From NCBI GenBank assembly GCA_019638595.1, contig JAHBTJ010000040.1, positions 1 through 32,837 on the forward strand: DNA of 32,837 nt. Reading direction: 5' to 3'. Both the position numbers and the translations under genes were made by a program. The notes beneath the pieces are model-generated. The model worked only from the letters and a program-made list of their open reading frames with translations. It was not told the DNA's origin and did not search any database. Source of the stretch: Chitinophagaceae bacterium. GTDB lineage: Bacteria > Bacteroidota > Bacteroidia > Chitinophagales > Chitinophagaceae. Positions 16,964-25,411 of the stretch are shown here, piece by piece; positions within the stretch are counted from its first letter, which is position 1, and every line of letters begins with the position of its first letter.

Positions 16964-18502
16964 GTGTTTTTAACATGCCTGGCGGCATGCAGAGAAGAAT
17001 TTGCCAATGATGAGCATCCGGCATACTTTGACCGGGCCATAAACGCCTTTGACAGTATGGGAACAACAGAGCCATTGCGGAGCGTGGAAATACTTGATTC
17101 TTCTTACCATGCTTTTCCCCGCCCGGGTATTATTGACCAGCAAAATGTAATGCTTGCCAAGCTGATTTTTTTCTATGAAATCAAAAGAGATACTCCTCTT
17201 ACTTATCTGTACCTTGACAGTGCCATAAACTTGATAAAGAACAACGTTAAAGCTAACGAAAAAAGGGCAGTGGCATACGCACTGATGCTCAGGAGCAAGG
17301 CTTATTGTTTAAAAACCGTACGGAACTATAACGAAGCTTTGCATTATTACCTGATGGCCAGCCAGGTAGTTGCAGCGTATGTTAAAGATCCCTGTTTTGC
17401 AGAAGCAGATAAAAGTTACATAGGCGATATCATGTTCGCGCAGGGCAAGTATATGCTGGCTGCGGAGAACTACCGTGCAGATAATGAAAAAGTTACCCGG
17501 TGCGGAGAAAAGGTATTTGTCCGCTTCTTTCTTATTCAGAAAAATCTTTCAAACATAGGTCTTTGTTATTTTAAAATGGGGTTGTACGATAGTGCTTATA
17601 TATACTATAACCGGTCGCTTGAGTTCATCAACCAAAACTGGCGGGTGTATGGTCTGGATAAGAACCTGCCATTTCTAAATATTGCCCGCGCTACAGCCAG
17701 CGGTTTTATGGCAACCGTGCTGGTACAAAAACTGGAATATCAGCAGGCAGAAGAATTATTCGCTCAGTCAATTGAAGGGGTAAAAGTGGCTGATCCGGGT
17801 TTTTGCGAGATGCTTATGGCAAGCCAGGCTGCAATGTATGTGCAGTTGAAAGAAACGAACAAGGCATTATTGGCCCTGCGGGTGCTGGACAGCATGCTTA
17901 ACAAGCACAAAAACACGGAAATACTGTTGGAAAGCTACAGGATAAAATCTGACTTGTATGACGCTCAAAAAAATGATTACCTGTTCCTGCAATATGCGGA
18001 ACGCTATACGAGCCTTAAAGATTCGGTAAAAAATGCCGCTAAGTTGTTTGACAGGAAGAACCTGGAGTTAGAGTTTGAAAATAATGAAGGAGAAGGTATT
18101 AATCAACGCCTGGAGGAACGCAGCCGCGAAAAAAACCGCTTGCTTATGGGAGCAACCGGAAGCGCTGTTTTGCTTTGTTGCATTGTTGCTTTAATATGGC
18201 GGAGCCTGAAAAATACGCGTAAATACCTGGAACGTTTACGGCATTTAAATAAAATTGTTGTAACCAAAAAGCAGGCGCTCGAAAACGCGTTGGTATCCGT
18301 TGAGCAAAGTAATCATGAAAACAGTCGTATGATGAAAATCGTTGCCCATGATCTCAGAAGCCCGGTAACAGGCATTAGCCATATTGTATTTTCTATACTT
18401 GCCGGTTGCCGGGATACTGATATTAAAAAAGACCTTGAGCTTATACAGGAGGAATGTAAAAATTGCGATACGCTTATACAGGCGCTGTTATTAAAAGGCT
18501 GA
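16964..18502 (+). CDS. TPR-transmembrane protein with HisKA-like His helix but no ATPase domain; start codon uncertain
   Basis: The product has 512 aa if counted from GTG at 16964. The signal sequence FLTCLAAC has a good lipobox, but the GTG would leave it without its N-terminal half. In-frame codons upstream encode KKYFINPGLNILLFVFLTCLAAC back to an ATG at 16910 whose next codon is TAA (16913-16915). The natural start therefore seems to carry a stop at codon 2, and initiation may use a non-AUG codon such as CTG at 16946. A TPR array follows, then a transmembrane helix (393-412) and a coiled coil, and the helix SRMMKIVAHDLRSPVTGIS with intact phospho-acceptor His462. The protein ends at residue 512, about 50 residues later, where the HATPase domain would start. 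It is clearly paralogous to the preceding gene throughout. It could be phosphorylated in trans by 14801-16900, or be decaying. Confidence 0.75.
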   Translation: MFLTCLAACREEFANDEHPAYFDRAINAFDSMGTTEPLRSVEILDSSYHAFPRPGIIDQQNVMLAKLIFFYEIKRDTPLTYLYLDSAINLIKNNVKANEKRAVAYALMLRSKAYCLKTVRNYNEALHYYLMASQVVAAYVKDPCFAEADKSYIGDIMFAQGKYMLAAENYRADNEKVTRCGEKVFVRFFLIQKNLSNIGLCYFKMGLYDSAYIYYNRSLEFINQNWRVYGLDKNLPFLNIARATASGFMATVLVQKLEYQQAEELFAQSIEGVKVADPGFCEMLMASQAAMYVQLKETNKALLALRVLDSMLNKHKNTEILLESYRIKSDLYDAQKNDYLFLQYAERYTSLKDSVKNAAKLFDRKNLELEFENNEGEGINQRLEERSREKNRLLMGATGSAVLLCCIVALIWRSLKNTRKYLERLRHLNKIVVTKKQALENALVSVEQSNHENSRMMKIVAHDLRSPVTGISHIVFSILAGCRDTDIKKDLELIQEECKNCDTLIQALLLKG

Positions 18503-18603
18503 ACCTGCTAATCCGACACGCAGGCTTATTACCTTAGGAATAAAACGTGAAGCTTAACCCAACCTTATTACATTATTATATCGCGTTTCAATGATTAGCA
18601 GGT
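18503..18603. repeat. 101-bp segment bounded by perfect 11-bp inverted repeats
   Basis: ACCTGCTAATC (18503-18513) and GATTAGCAGGT (18593-18603) are perfect inverse complements 79 bp apart. The left end begins directly after the TGA of the truncated kinase. It could be a small terminal-inverted-repeat element or a long-loop hairpin ending the transcript. No clear target-site duplication is visible. Confidence 0.5.
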
Positions 18604-18651
18604 ACTGACTTTAACCATCCATCATATTCCTTGTTTTTCGGGCGCACATGC

Positions 18652-18698
18652 CCGGCTAATTTTAAATGATAAATGTAGCCGGCATTTTAAATGATAAA
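18652..18698. repeat. Two-copy tandem repeat, about 27-bp period
   Basis: CCGGCTAATTTTAAATGATAAA (18652-18673, given in two parts: CCGGCTAA, TTTTAAATGATAAA) is repeated as CCGGCATTTTAAATGATAAA (18679-18698). The two copies differ by a 2-bp gap and lie 80-130 bp upstream of the response-regulator gene. Confidence 0.6.
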
Positions 18699-18723
18699 AA
18701 AGAATTGTAAATTTAGTGTAGCG

Positions 18724-18765
18724 GGTTATAATACAATAATAACCAGAATACTGATCTTACAGTAT
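18724..18765 (+). promoter_or_regulatory. Two inverted repeats upstream of the response regulator 18779
   Basis: GGTTAT-N9-ATAACC (18724-18744) and ATACTG-N6-CAGTAT (18748-18765) are perfect dyads stacked just before the ATG at 18779. They are candidate operator sites, possibly for autoregulation. No TAnnTTTG element was found. Confidence 0.4.
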
Positions 18766-18778
18766 AAATATTAAATCA

Positions 18779-19405
18779 ATGAAAATTATTATTGCTGACG
18801 ATCATTTGGTGGTACGGTTTGGACTTACAGAAATGTTACGCTCTTCTTTTCCTTCGGCGGAAGTAGAAGAAGCTGACGATGCTGAAGGGCTTTTTAAAAA
18901 GATGCTGAGAGGAAAATATGACCTGGTAATTCTTGACCTGTCGATGCCCGGCAGGTCGGGGTTAGAAGCATTGCAGCAAATTAAAACAAGTTATCCCGGC
19001 ACCCCGGTACTTATTTTCAGCGGGCAGCCCGAAGAGCAATATGCGGTCAGGGTTTTAAAAGCAGGCGCTTCCGGGTACCTCACAAAAAGCTCTGCTCCGG
19101 ATGAAGTGATAAAAGCTGTAAACGCATTGCTTCTTGGAAAAAAATATATTACTCCTTCAATAGCCGATCAGCTGGTGCTTTCTCTTGATGAAAAAAGAAA
19201 CAAGCTCCCGCATGAGCTGCTGTCCACGCGTGAGTTTGAGGTAATGAAACTGATCGCCTCAGGAAAAACAGTTTCAGAAATAGCCGAACAAATGATGCTG
19301 AGTGTCACCACTATCAGCACTTACCGGGCAAGGATATGCGATAAAATGAACCTGGGCTCTAATGCGCAGATGGTTGTTTATTGTATTGAGAACAAGCTGC
19401 TTTAA
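18779..19405 (+). CDS. LuxR/NarL-type response regulator
   Basis: The product has 208 aa. The receiver starts directly at residue 1 (MKIIIADDHLVVRFGL) with Asp7-Asp8, phospho-acceptor Asp53 (LVILDLSMPG), Ser in IFSGQ and Lys in GYLTKSS, all conserved. The LuxR HTH covers about residues 145-208: LSTREFEVMKLIASGKTVSE, then MMLSVTTISTYRARICDKM. It lies 276 bp downstream of the split kinase pair on the same strand and is the most likely target of phosphate from His462 of that pair. A hairpin follows the stop codon. Confidence 0.95.
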   Translation: MKIIIADDHLVVRFGLTEMLRSSFPSAEVEEADDAEGLFKKMLRGKYDLVILDLSMPGRSGLEALQQIKTSYPGTPVLIFSGQPEEQYAVRVLKAGASGYLTKSSAPDEVIKAVNALLLGKKYITPSIADQLVLSLDEKRNKLPHELLSTREFEVMKLIASGKTVSEIAEQMMLSVTTISTYRARICDKMNLGSNAQMVVYCIENKLL

Positions 19406-19413
19406 CTTACTGC

Positions 19414-19437
19414 TTTTGTAGTTGGAATTCTACAAAA
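19414..19437 (+). terminator. Hairpin after the response regulator
   Basis: TTTTGTAG, an 8-nt loop TTGGAATT, and CTACAAAA form a perfect 8-bp stem 9 nt after the stop codon. No immediate T run follows, so termination is plausible but weak. Confidence 0.45.
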
Positions 19438-19477
19438 AGCCCATTGCAATACTATATTTTTTCCCTGCAGGCGGCTC

Positions 19478-19485
19478 TATATTTG
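19478..19485 (+). promoter_or_regulatory. Promoter -7 element for the stand-alone receiver gene
   Basis: TATATTTG is an exact TAnnTTTG match 21 bp upstream of the ATG at 19507. No TTTG is seen at -33. It suggests the receiver gene can be transcribed separately from the upstream regulator. Confidence 0.5.
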
Positions 19486-19506
19486 CGCTAATCTTTCAAT
19501 GTAAGC

Positions 19507-19893
19507 ATGGGCCTGAAAAAACACAAATTACTGGTCGTTTGTGATTCCTCTTTTATCTGTAACCACCTGAAGCATATATTAAGTACTTTAGATGCTAATG
19601 TACATGTAAAAGAGGTTAACTCATTTACAGAAACCGCGCGAATGCTTGATAAAGAGAAACCACATGTTATCATACTTGATATCCCTGTTATTCAATCGTC
19701 TGAGCTCGGTTTGCTGTCGGTGATCAAAGATCTGTATCCCGACGTTTCTATTGTAATATTAATGGGAAGCCATAATAAGATATACCTGGAACAAAGCAGG
19801 AAAATTGGTTCGGGATATTTCATAAAGAATATACATGAAATTGAAGGGATCAATGAAATAGCCGGGTTGGAAAATAGTTTCAAAAAAAACTAA
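19507..19893 (+). CDS. Stand-alone degenerate receiver (CheY-like) protein
   Basis: The product has 128 aa, a single receiver domain with no output domain. The acidic pocket is half lost: canonical Asp-Asp is Cys12-Asp13 (LLVVCDSSF). The phospho-acceptor position keeps Asp58 (VIILDIPV), but the usual MPG after it is missing. The conserved Thr/Ser after strand 4 is Met86 (VILMGSH). The switch Lys is present (Lys107, GYFIKN). With Mg2+-binding and Thr switch residues altered, it may not be phosphorylated normally and could act as a phosphate sink, an adaptor or a pseudo-receiver. It is the last gene of the split-kinase cluster and converges with the large T9SS gene. Confidence 0.85.
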   Translation: MGLKKHKLLVVCDSSFICNHLKHILSTLDANVHVKEVNSFTETARMLDKEKPHVIILDIPVIQSSELGLLSVIKDLYPDVSIVILMGSHNKIYLEQSRKIGSGYFIKNIHEIEGINEIAGLENSFKKN

Positions 19894-19919
19894 ATCATTT
19901 CCGGGTAGCAGCATGCATT

Positions 19920-19939
19920 CCGGGTAATGATATTCCCGG
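19920..19939. terminator. Hairpin between convergent receiver and T9SS genes
   Basis: CCGGG-T-AAT, loop GAT, ATT-CCCGG make a short GC-capped stem with one bulged T. A related CCGGGTA copy lies 19 bp upstream. Its position between two stop codons suggests shared termination. Confidence 0.45.
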
Positions 19940-19964
19940 TGCCTGACCAAATAACAGTAACAAC

Positions 19965-22900
19965 TTATTTCTTCATTAGCTTCTCATGATGTACTACTTT
20001 TCCTGACGTATCTGTTATATGGATAAAGTACATGCCTGAAGGAAGCTGCTGAATATCTGCCGGCAAAGTATTGCCGCTTGCCTTTAAAGTGCGTAAGCGC
20101 TGACCGGTAATATTCATAATGTGTACGGTTTCATTGCCCTTTAGTCCCGTAATTTTTATGACGTCTTTAGCAGGATTGGGATAGATATGTATGTTTGCTT
20201 TACTTATAAAAGTTATAGCTCTAACGGGACTGTAGCTGTATGTGCCGTCAAAATCAATCTGCCTCAGGCGATAATAATTGATGCCGGTTTGCGACTGCTT
20301 ATCATTAAATGTATAAGACAGTTCAATACTGCTGTTACCATTGGCAGATAATGAGGATACAAAACCTATACTTTTCCATTCTCTGCTGTCGGCACTATGC
20401 TCTATGCTAAAGCCGCTGTTGTTTTGCTCTGCAGCAGTGGTCCATTGCAATAATGCTGTATTACCCTGCTTATATACTTCAAAGCGCTTAAGTGTTACAG
20501 GCAACGGCGTTCCCCAATGAATCACAAAAGTTCCCGGTTCCTCACTCTTTACACCGGCATCATCTAAAAATGAATAATCAAACTCCACACTAACAGAACC
20601 GGTTGTAATATTTTCAAACGATAACAAAGAAGAGTTAAAGCCTGTTATTGTATCGCCGGCATTTACCGGAATAGCATTGTATAGCATGATAGCATTACCA
20701 GGCAGGACATCAATAATGATTGCTGCATTGCTTCCGTTAAGCGTGCCTTGCTCCGGGTCCGTTCCTTCCACATCGGAAGTTATAGCACCCGCACCTATAA
20801 TGGCTCCGGCAGGATAGGCTACAGTTTGTAATATATTGTTGCTGAACGGTTGCTGATCTGCACCGAAGTTGGCCTCTGTAACAGGAACGGTAATGATCCC
20901 CAATGATAATATGCCATCAGCAATACCATCGTGTCCTGCACAGGCAGGAGTGATGCCGCAATTGTTTTCTCCCGTCACTTTCCAGCCACCGGGAAAGCTT
21001 ACCACGGGCAGGGTTTCCTGTCCGATCGTAGCCGGTGTAGCGCTGATATAAATACTGGCGCTGTTGCCGGCAACTGCCTTCAGCGAAAAAGAACCATCGG
21101 AGCTTATCTTCACCGTATCGGTTACCTTTTCCTCTGTATTATCATAAAGAATGGCATACAGTGTAGCACTCGCATCCGTACCCGGTCCGTTCACGGTATT
21201 ATCTGTTAGCCCGTTACTATCATTAAATACATTACCGCAAACAGCGTGTTTTACGGTATCAGTTATACTGCTGATGCAGTCGGTTGCCGATGCATAGCGG
21301 GTATAAACAGTGTATATGCCTGCAGTAAGATTTGTAAAGTCAGGAGAGCTTTGCCAGTCTATATCATTAATGCTATATTCATAAGCAGCACCAACAGGAT
21401 ATGTAACGGTAATGTTTCCGGCAGAGGAACCGCAGGCTGTATTTGCAACAGTAGCCGGTGTAGACGGAGGAGATATGGCAAGCGTAATATCGTCAAGAGC
21501 AAGATCATTACCAGTACCTCCAATAGTATTGTTCACCAGCAAAAGATCTATACTGCTTGATGTGGGCACAAATGTTAAACCATATTGATTCCATTGCCTG
21601 TAGCCTGATATATCTCCGGTTGAAACAGATGCGAGAATACTGTAATCCCCTGGGTTAATTGCCTGAAAAGTGACATTTGGTTTAATACCTGAGTTAAAAA
21701 TGCTGGCAATCCACGCTGAAAAGTTATAACTCGCGCCCGGTATTAAACCGCTAAAACGCCTTCGAAAGAAATCGTTTTTGTCGTAAGAAGCATTGACAAC
21801 CATCATTCTTCCATTGCCGGTACCATCCGTGTGATCATACATCTGGGGACTGCCGGGACCGAATCCTATATCCGTTACCCGGCTTATTACTTTATAATAG
21901 CCATCCTCCGCTGACCCGCTTACATCCTGGTGATGATAGGAAGTTTGCCCCGTCATCGGAGGTCCATAGGTACCCACAGCGCCTGTTCCGAAATCTTCAA
22001 TATAAATGTTAGTGCAACTGTTATCCATAGCAAAGGAGTTAACCAGCCCATTCGTAAAAATTACATGTACTGTTTCCCCGGAGCTAACATTCAGTGTAAC
22101 AGAATTGCTAACAAGATCGGCAGTAGAATTATTGGTAGGGTCGAATATCTCTATCTTCTGGAGGTCCCATCCTCCGGGAACAGTTTCCGTAATGGTATAA
22201 GTGCCCTCAATCACTTCAAACATCTGAGCATTTCCTGCTGCCGGGCTTGTTCTTACTCTTTCATCATCTATCCACCAGATATTTCCATTGCCGTCTGTCG
22301 AACGGGAAAATACAGGTTGGGTGAACCCGGTGCCCGAACCCTGATGGCGCAGCCATACCTGTCCGCCAATGCCTGCTGTGATGAAAGCTACCCGCCTCGA
22401 TGTAACCTCTTCAGTACTCCAACCCGTTCCTCCCAAAAATTTATACACATAGGCGGTGGATCCTATTGAATACACTCCGTAAATGGCGCCGGATGCATCT
22501 ACCGCAATATCTCCTACACTACCGCTGCTTACACCTGCAGGTTTGCCAAGATTGGTTTCTACACCTCCGGAAGTAATACGATAAACATTGCCACCGGTTT
22601 TGCCAACAATTGCATTTCCCGTAACAGGGTCGGCATCTAACCTGTTCGTATTGTTAGTACTGGTACCAACCCTGATCCATGAACCGCTGGTATAACGCCA
22701 TAAAGCGCCCGCGGCGGTAGTAATATAAACCGTACCTCCCCAGGTATTAGCAACATCTGCCGGATTGGATCCTCCAAAAGCAGCGTTATTGACATTGAGG
22801 GCAGTACTGGTAGTGCCGTTAAATGTAAATACCTGTTGACCTGAAATATAGGTAACCTGCCCGCCGGAGCCTCCGTCTATCCTGCCATTAGCTGTGGTAA

Positions 22901-23198
22901 CCGCTGTCTGTACCCAATCTGCACTGCCCATATCCCGGTAGTATAAAGTATTATTATTGCTCACAGCCCATAACCTTCCGTTTTGCGAGCTGCCGATATC
23001 TCTTATTAATATATTATCCGGCCTGTCATTCAGCATAAAGTCGGGCACCGGTGTTATTCCCCCGGAGACTGAGTAGGTAAAATCCACTGCAGAAGATTCG
23101 TCCAGCGTTTTATTATGAATATAAATATAGCCCTGCTGGGCAGTAAGATGATTTACCAGTAAGGTCAAAGCAAAGATCAGTATGGTAAAATTTTTCAT
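19965..23198 (-). CDS. Large T9SS-exported multidomain protein
   Basis: The product has 1077 aa from the ATG at 23198, which opens the signal peptide MKNFTILIFALTLLVNHLTAQ; an ATG 34 codons upstream (23300) is possible but would bury it. The first 300 mature residues carry tectonin/propeller-like repeats (GRLWAVSNNNTLYYRD, GGTVYITTAAGALWRYTSGSW, GAIYGVYSIGSTAYVYKFLG). Next is a prealbumin-like segment (GTYTITETVPGGWDLQKIEI), then a jelly-roll, carbohydrate-binding-like region with EDFGTGAVGTYG and DLALDDITL, a SprB-like repeat (YEYSINDIDWQSSPDFTNLT) and an Ig-like region. The C-terminus is a type A T9SS sorting domain (IYPNPAKDVIKITGL to the last Lys-Lys). It should be exported through the outer membrane and anchored or released at the surface, probably as an adhesin or lectin. 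No catalytic site is seen. The island palindrome lies 267 bp upstream. Confidence 0.88.
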   Translation of the reverse strand: MKNFTILIFALTLLVNHLTAQQGYIYIHNKTLDESSAVDFTYSVSGGITPVPDFMLNDRPDNILIRDIGSSQNGRLWAVSNNNTLYYRDMGSADWVQTAVTTANGRIDGGSGGQVTYISGQQVFTFNGTTSTALNVNNAAFGGSNPADVANTWGGTVYITTAAGALWRYTSGSWIRVGTSTNNTNRLDADPVTGNAIVGKTGGNVYRITSGGVETNLGKPAGVSSGSVGDIAVDASGAIYGVYSIGSTAYVYKFLGGTGWSTEEVTSRRVAFITAGIGGQVWLRHQGSGTGFTQPVFSRSTDGNGNIWWIDDERVRTSPAAGNAQMFEVIEGTYTITETVPGGWDLQKIEIFDPTNNSTADLVSNSVTLNVSSGETVHVIFTNGLVNSFAMDNSCTNIYIEDFGTGAVGTYGPPMTGQTSYHHQDVSGSAEDGYYKVISRVTDIGFGPGSPQMYDHTDGTGNGRMMVVNASYDKNDFFRRRFSGLIPGASYNFSAWIASIFNSGIKPNVTFQAINPGDYSILASVSTGDISGYRQWNQYGLTFVPTSSSIDLLLVNNTIGGTGNDLALDDITLAISPPSTPATVANTACGSSAGNITVTYPVGAAYEYSINDIDWQSSPDFTNLTAGIYTVYTRYASATDCISSITDTVKHAVCGNVFNDSNGLTDNTVNGPGTDASATLYAILYDNTEEKVTDTVKISSDGSFSLKAVAGNSASIYISATPATIGQETLPVVSFPGGWKVTGENNCGITPACAGHDGIADGILSLGIITVPVTEANFGADQQPFSNNILQTVAYPAGAIIGAGAITSDVEGTDPEQGTLNGSNAAIIIDVLPGNAIMLYNAIPVNAGDTITGFNSSLLSFENITTGSVSVEFDYSFLDDAGVKSEEPGTFVIHWGTPLPVTLKRFEVYKQGNTALLQWTTAAEQNNSGFSIEHSADSREWKSIGFVSSLSANGNSSIELSYTFNDKQSQTGINYYRLRQIDFDGTYSYSPVRAITFISKANIHIYPNPAKDVIKITGLKGNETVHIMNITGQRLRTLKASGNTLPADIQQLPSGMYFIHITDTSGKVVHHEKLMKK

Positions 23199-23464
23199 AA
23201 AATATGTTTTAGGCAGCGGCAATTCGGTCAGTGAGCCGGCTGCTTTCGTATTTTGATCAGTCAAACGGGTGAAAAGAATATTTACATTTATACCTGCCAT
23301 ACATGTGGCTTTTGAGCGAAATGAGATATGATTTTTACAATGGGTTTGTATGTTTATGGGGTTGTTCGTACGCAGTTGTTTTTGTATGCAGGTTGCCTTA
23401 CATCAAATAAAATGTCAGGCGCTCAGATGCAGGGCCAAATTCCAATACTTTAGTCATTTTCACC

Positions 23465-23482
23465 AGTACACAAAAGTGTACT
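23465..23482. promoter_or_regulatory. Island palindrome, copy 2 (perfect)
   Basis: AGTACAC-AAAA-GTGTACT is a perfect 7-bp dyad, the best copy of the motif. It is 267 bp upstream of the T9SS gene start at 23198 on the opposite-strand side. Confidence 0.7.
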
Positions 23483-23734
23483 TATTCCTCCCCGGCGATC
23501 ACCCTATATTTAAAAATTATAAGGCAGAGAGATACCAGATCCCCCGTAATTTTTTAAGATGGAAGCCCTTTTTGCAAACGCTGTTTACAACGCCGGTGTT
23601 GACCTGTGAAATGTTTCTATAATCACCTCAGCAACGATAGCAATCCCATAAAAGATTACATGGGGAAGCTTTCTGCTGTATTAATATAAATACTATGTGC
23701 AATAACAGCGAATGCTTAGGTGCGAGTGCAGGGA

Positions 23735-23787
23735 TTGCTTCGCCGCGCATCAGTCCTGATTTTTAGAATACATGCGGCGGCTCGCAA
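23735..23787. other. Imperfect GC-rich inverted repeat
   Basis: The arms TTGC-TTC-GCCG-CGCAT and ATGCG-GCGGC-TC-GCAA pair over about 13 positions with bulges around a 21-nt loop. It lies 60-110 bp past the stop of the minus-strand T9SS gene 23849-25204, so it may end or protect that transcript. Confidence 0.35.
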
Positions 23788-23848
23788 ACGCACGGGTGGT
23801 TGAGTTAATGTATGCTTTGCTTTAGTGAAATACAATCCTCATAAGCTG

Positions 23849-25204
23849 CTATTCCATCTTAACTATTTTTTCCCTTAATATCAATTTGTTTTTTTCCGCT
23901 ACTACTACATAATACATGCCAGCAGGTATCGACGCCAAAGACAACAATACCTTTGATGGGCTACTTACCTTTATAAACATTATTCTCGTTCCCAGCGTAT
24001 TAAACAATTGCACTTCGGGATGCATGACAGATGCAGGAAGTGTAATATGTATTACAGATCGCGCAGGATTCGGATAAACATTCCCGCTGCCTGATGTAGC
24101 CTGGAATTGCACAACCTCTGTTTTGCTATAAGTAAATTGCCCATCTTTATCAATTATGGCAAGCCTGTAGTAATTGCGTCCGGACTCAGGTGAGATGTGT
24201 TTCCATGAATAGCTGCTCTTGTGGTCGTTGTATCCTTTTGCATTAACACTTCCAACAGGAGTAAATTTTAACCCGTCAGTGCTGTGTTCGATCACAAATG
24301 AACTGACGTCCCCTTCTTTTGACGTTTGCCAGTTCAGTCTTACCGCATCGTTCAACAGCAGCGCCTGAAAATCCAGCAAACCGACAGGCAATACGGAGAG
24401 GGTTTGAGCAGCAATAAACAGCCGATAGGAAGTAAGATTGATATCCTGCAGGTTATAAAAATGGAATATCAGTGATTTTACCGGCACATCGGGTTCGAAA
24501 TAAGCAAATGCGCCAACACCTTCATACAAGCTGCTGCTTAGTGTGGTTCGCCTTGTGCAGGGCGAAGTAATAGCGCCGGATCCTACTACGGTTGAACTAC
24601 CCGGAGTCCAACAGGGTTTTGCATTATCGGCGGCCACATCAGCGTCTCCAACAGCCCTGAACCACGAATGAATTGCTGCATTGGAATAAAAATTCCCAAA
24701 TTCATCTGTAGCCTCAATATCTATTTGCTCAACATCCACATCCAGCAGCATAAATCCCCAGCCATTACCTGCAGCGGGCGAATTAAAAGTGATAGTAGTT
24801 GTAATCGGTATCCCCAACGGTGCACCTGCTACACTGGAGTTTCCTCCGTGCCTGGCTATCAGGCAGGAGGTTGCTGTGCTGATATTGCCATACTTACTTT
24901 CCCATGCATTGGGATCGGGCATTTCATCTGAGGTAAGTGTAAAAGACAGCTTGTTCAATTTATTTGAAGAAGTGATGACCTGCCAGTTGAAATCTGGAAT
25001 GACCGCGGGGCTGGAAAAAGTGCCTGTGCCGGAAGCTGCATTAGCAGGAAAGGCCGGAATTGTGCCGGAAAATTGAGCATATTGATAGCTTTGACTGAAA
25101 CCATATTTTACCGGAACAATAAAAAGCCAGCAAATCATGATTATCACTTTAATATCGGGGTATATTCCCCTTTGGTGTAAAGGTTTGGGCATGTTCATTT
25201 TCAA
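23849..25204 (-). CDS. T9SS-exported protein
   Basis: The product is up to 451 aa. Possible starts are Met1, Met3 and Met5 (25204, 25198, 25192), all before the signal helix IKVIIMICWLFIVPVKYGFS, cleaved near SQS. The N-terminal 240 mature residues form a beta-rich domain of unknown family (GWGFMLLDVDVEQIDIEATD, AIHSWFRAVGDADVAADN). A fibronectin-like module follows (LPVGLLDFQALLLNDAVRLN, SSFVIEHSTDGLKFTPVGSV, NYYRLAIIDKDGQFTYSK), closely like the one in 19965-23198. It ends in a type A sorting domain (VYPNPARSVIHITLPA to IVKME). It is probably displayed at the cell surface. A copy of the island palindrome lies about 208 bp upstream. Confidence 0.87.
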   Translation of the reverse strand: MKMNMPKPLHQRGIYPDIKVIIMICWLFIVPVKYGFSQSYQYAQFSGTIPAFPANAASGTGTFSSPAVIPDFNWQVITSSNKLNKLSFTLTSDEMPDPNAWESKYGNISTATSCLIARHGGNSSVAGAPLGIPITTTITFNSPAAGNGWGFMLLDVDVEQIDIEATDEFGNFYSNAAIHSWFRAVGDADVAADNAKPCWTPGSSTVVGSGAITSPCTRRTTLSSSLYEGVGAFAYFEPDVPVKSLIFHFYNLQDINLTSYRLFIAAQTLSVLPVGLLDFQALLLNDAVRLNWQTSKEGDVSSFVIEHSTDGLKFTPVGSVNAKGYNDHKSSYSWKHISPESGRNYYRLAIIDKDGQFTYSKTEVVQFQATSGSGNVYPNPARSVIHITLPASVMHPEVQLFNTLGTRIMFIKVSSPSKVLLSLASIPAGMYYVVVAEKNKLILREKIVKME

Positions 25205-25411
25205 GTGTTGACAACGGAGAATTTACTTCTTGCAAATTTTCCGGTTTAATGAATAAGTGGTTTTATATTTTGCATACAAAATTTGTACTTATTACATACA
25301 CATACAATCGCAAATTTTTGCTATATAGAAGCATGCCTGTTGAAATAAAGAAAGTTAGATTGATAAATATGCCTGTTATTGAAAGTAATATTACATTCTA
25401 TCGCAGTACTA

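Larger units (their letters stand above)
23199..23848. other. Intergenic region upstream of the large T9SS gene
   Basis: About 650 bp with no convincing gene. A plus-strand open frame at 23350-23622 shows no protein-like features. It holds the best copy of the island palindrome (23465-23482) and an imperfect GC-rich hairpin (23735-23787). No TAnnTTTG promoter was found for the gene at 23198. Confidence 0.55.

Noticed and set aside
18503-18778. A frameshifted HATPase domain after the truncated His-helix sensor
   Set aside because: I looked in the other frames for N- and G-box-like sequence and found none, so the missing ATPase is not a simple frameshift in this window.
23350-23622. Plus-strand open frame of 90 codons upstream of the large T9SS gene
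   Set aside because: No protein-like features; the region is better explained as regulatory DNA with the island palindrome.
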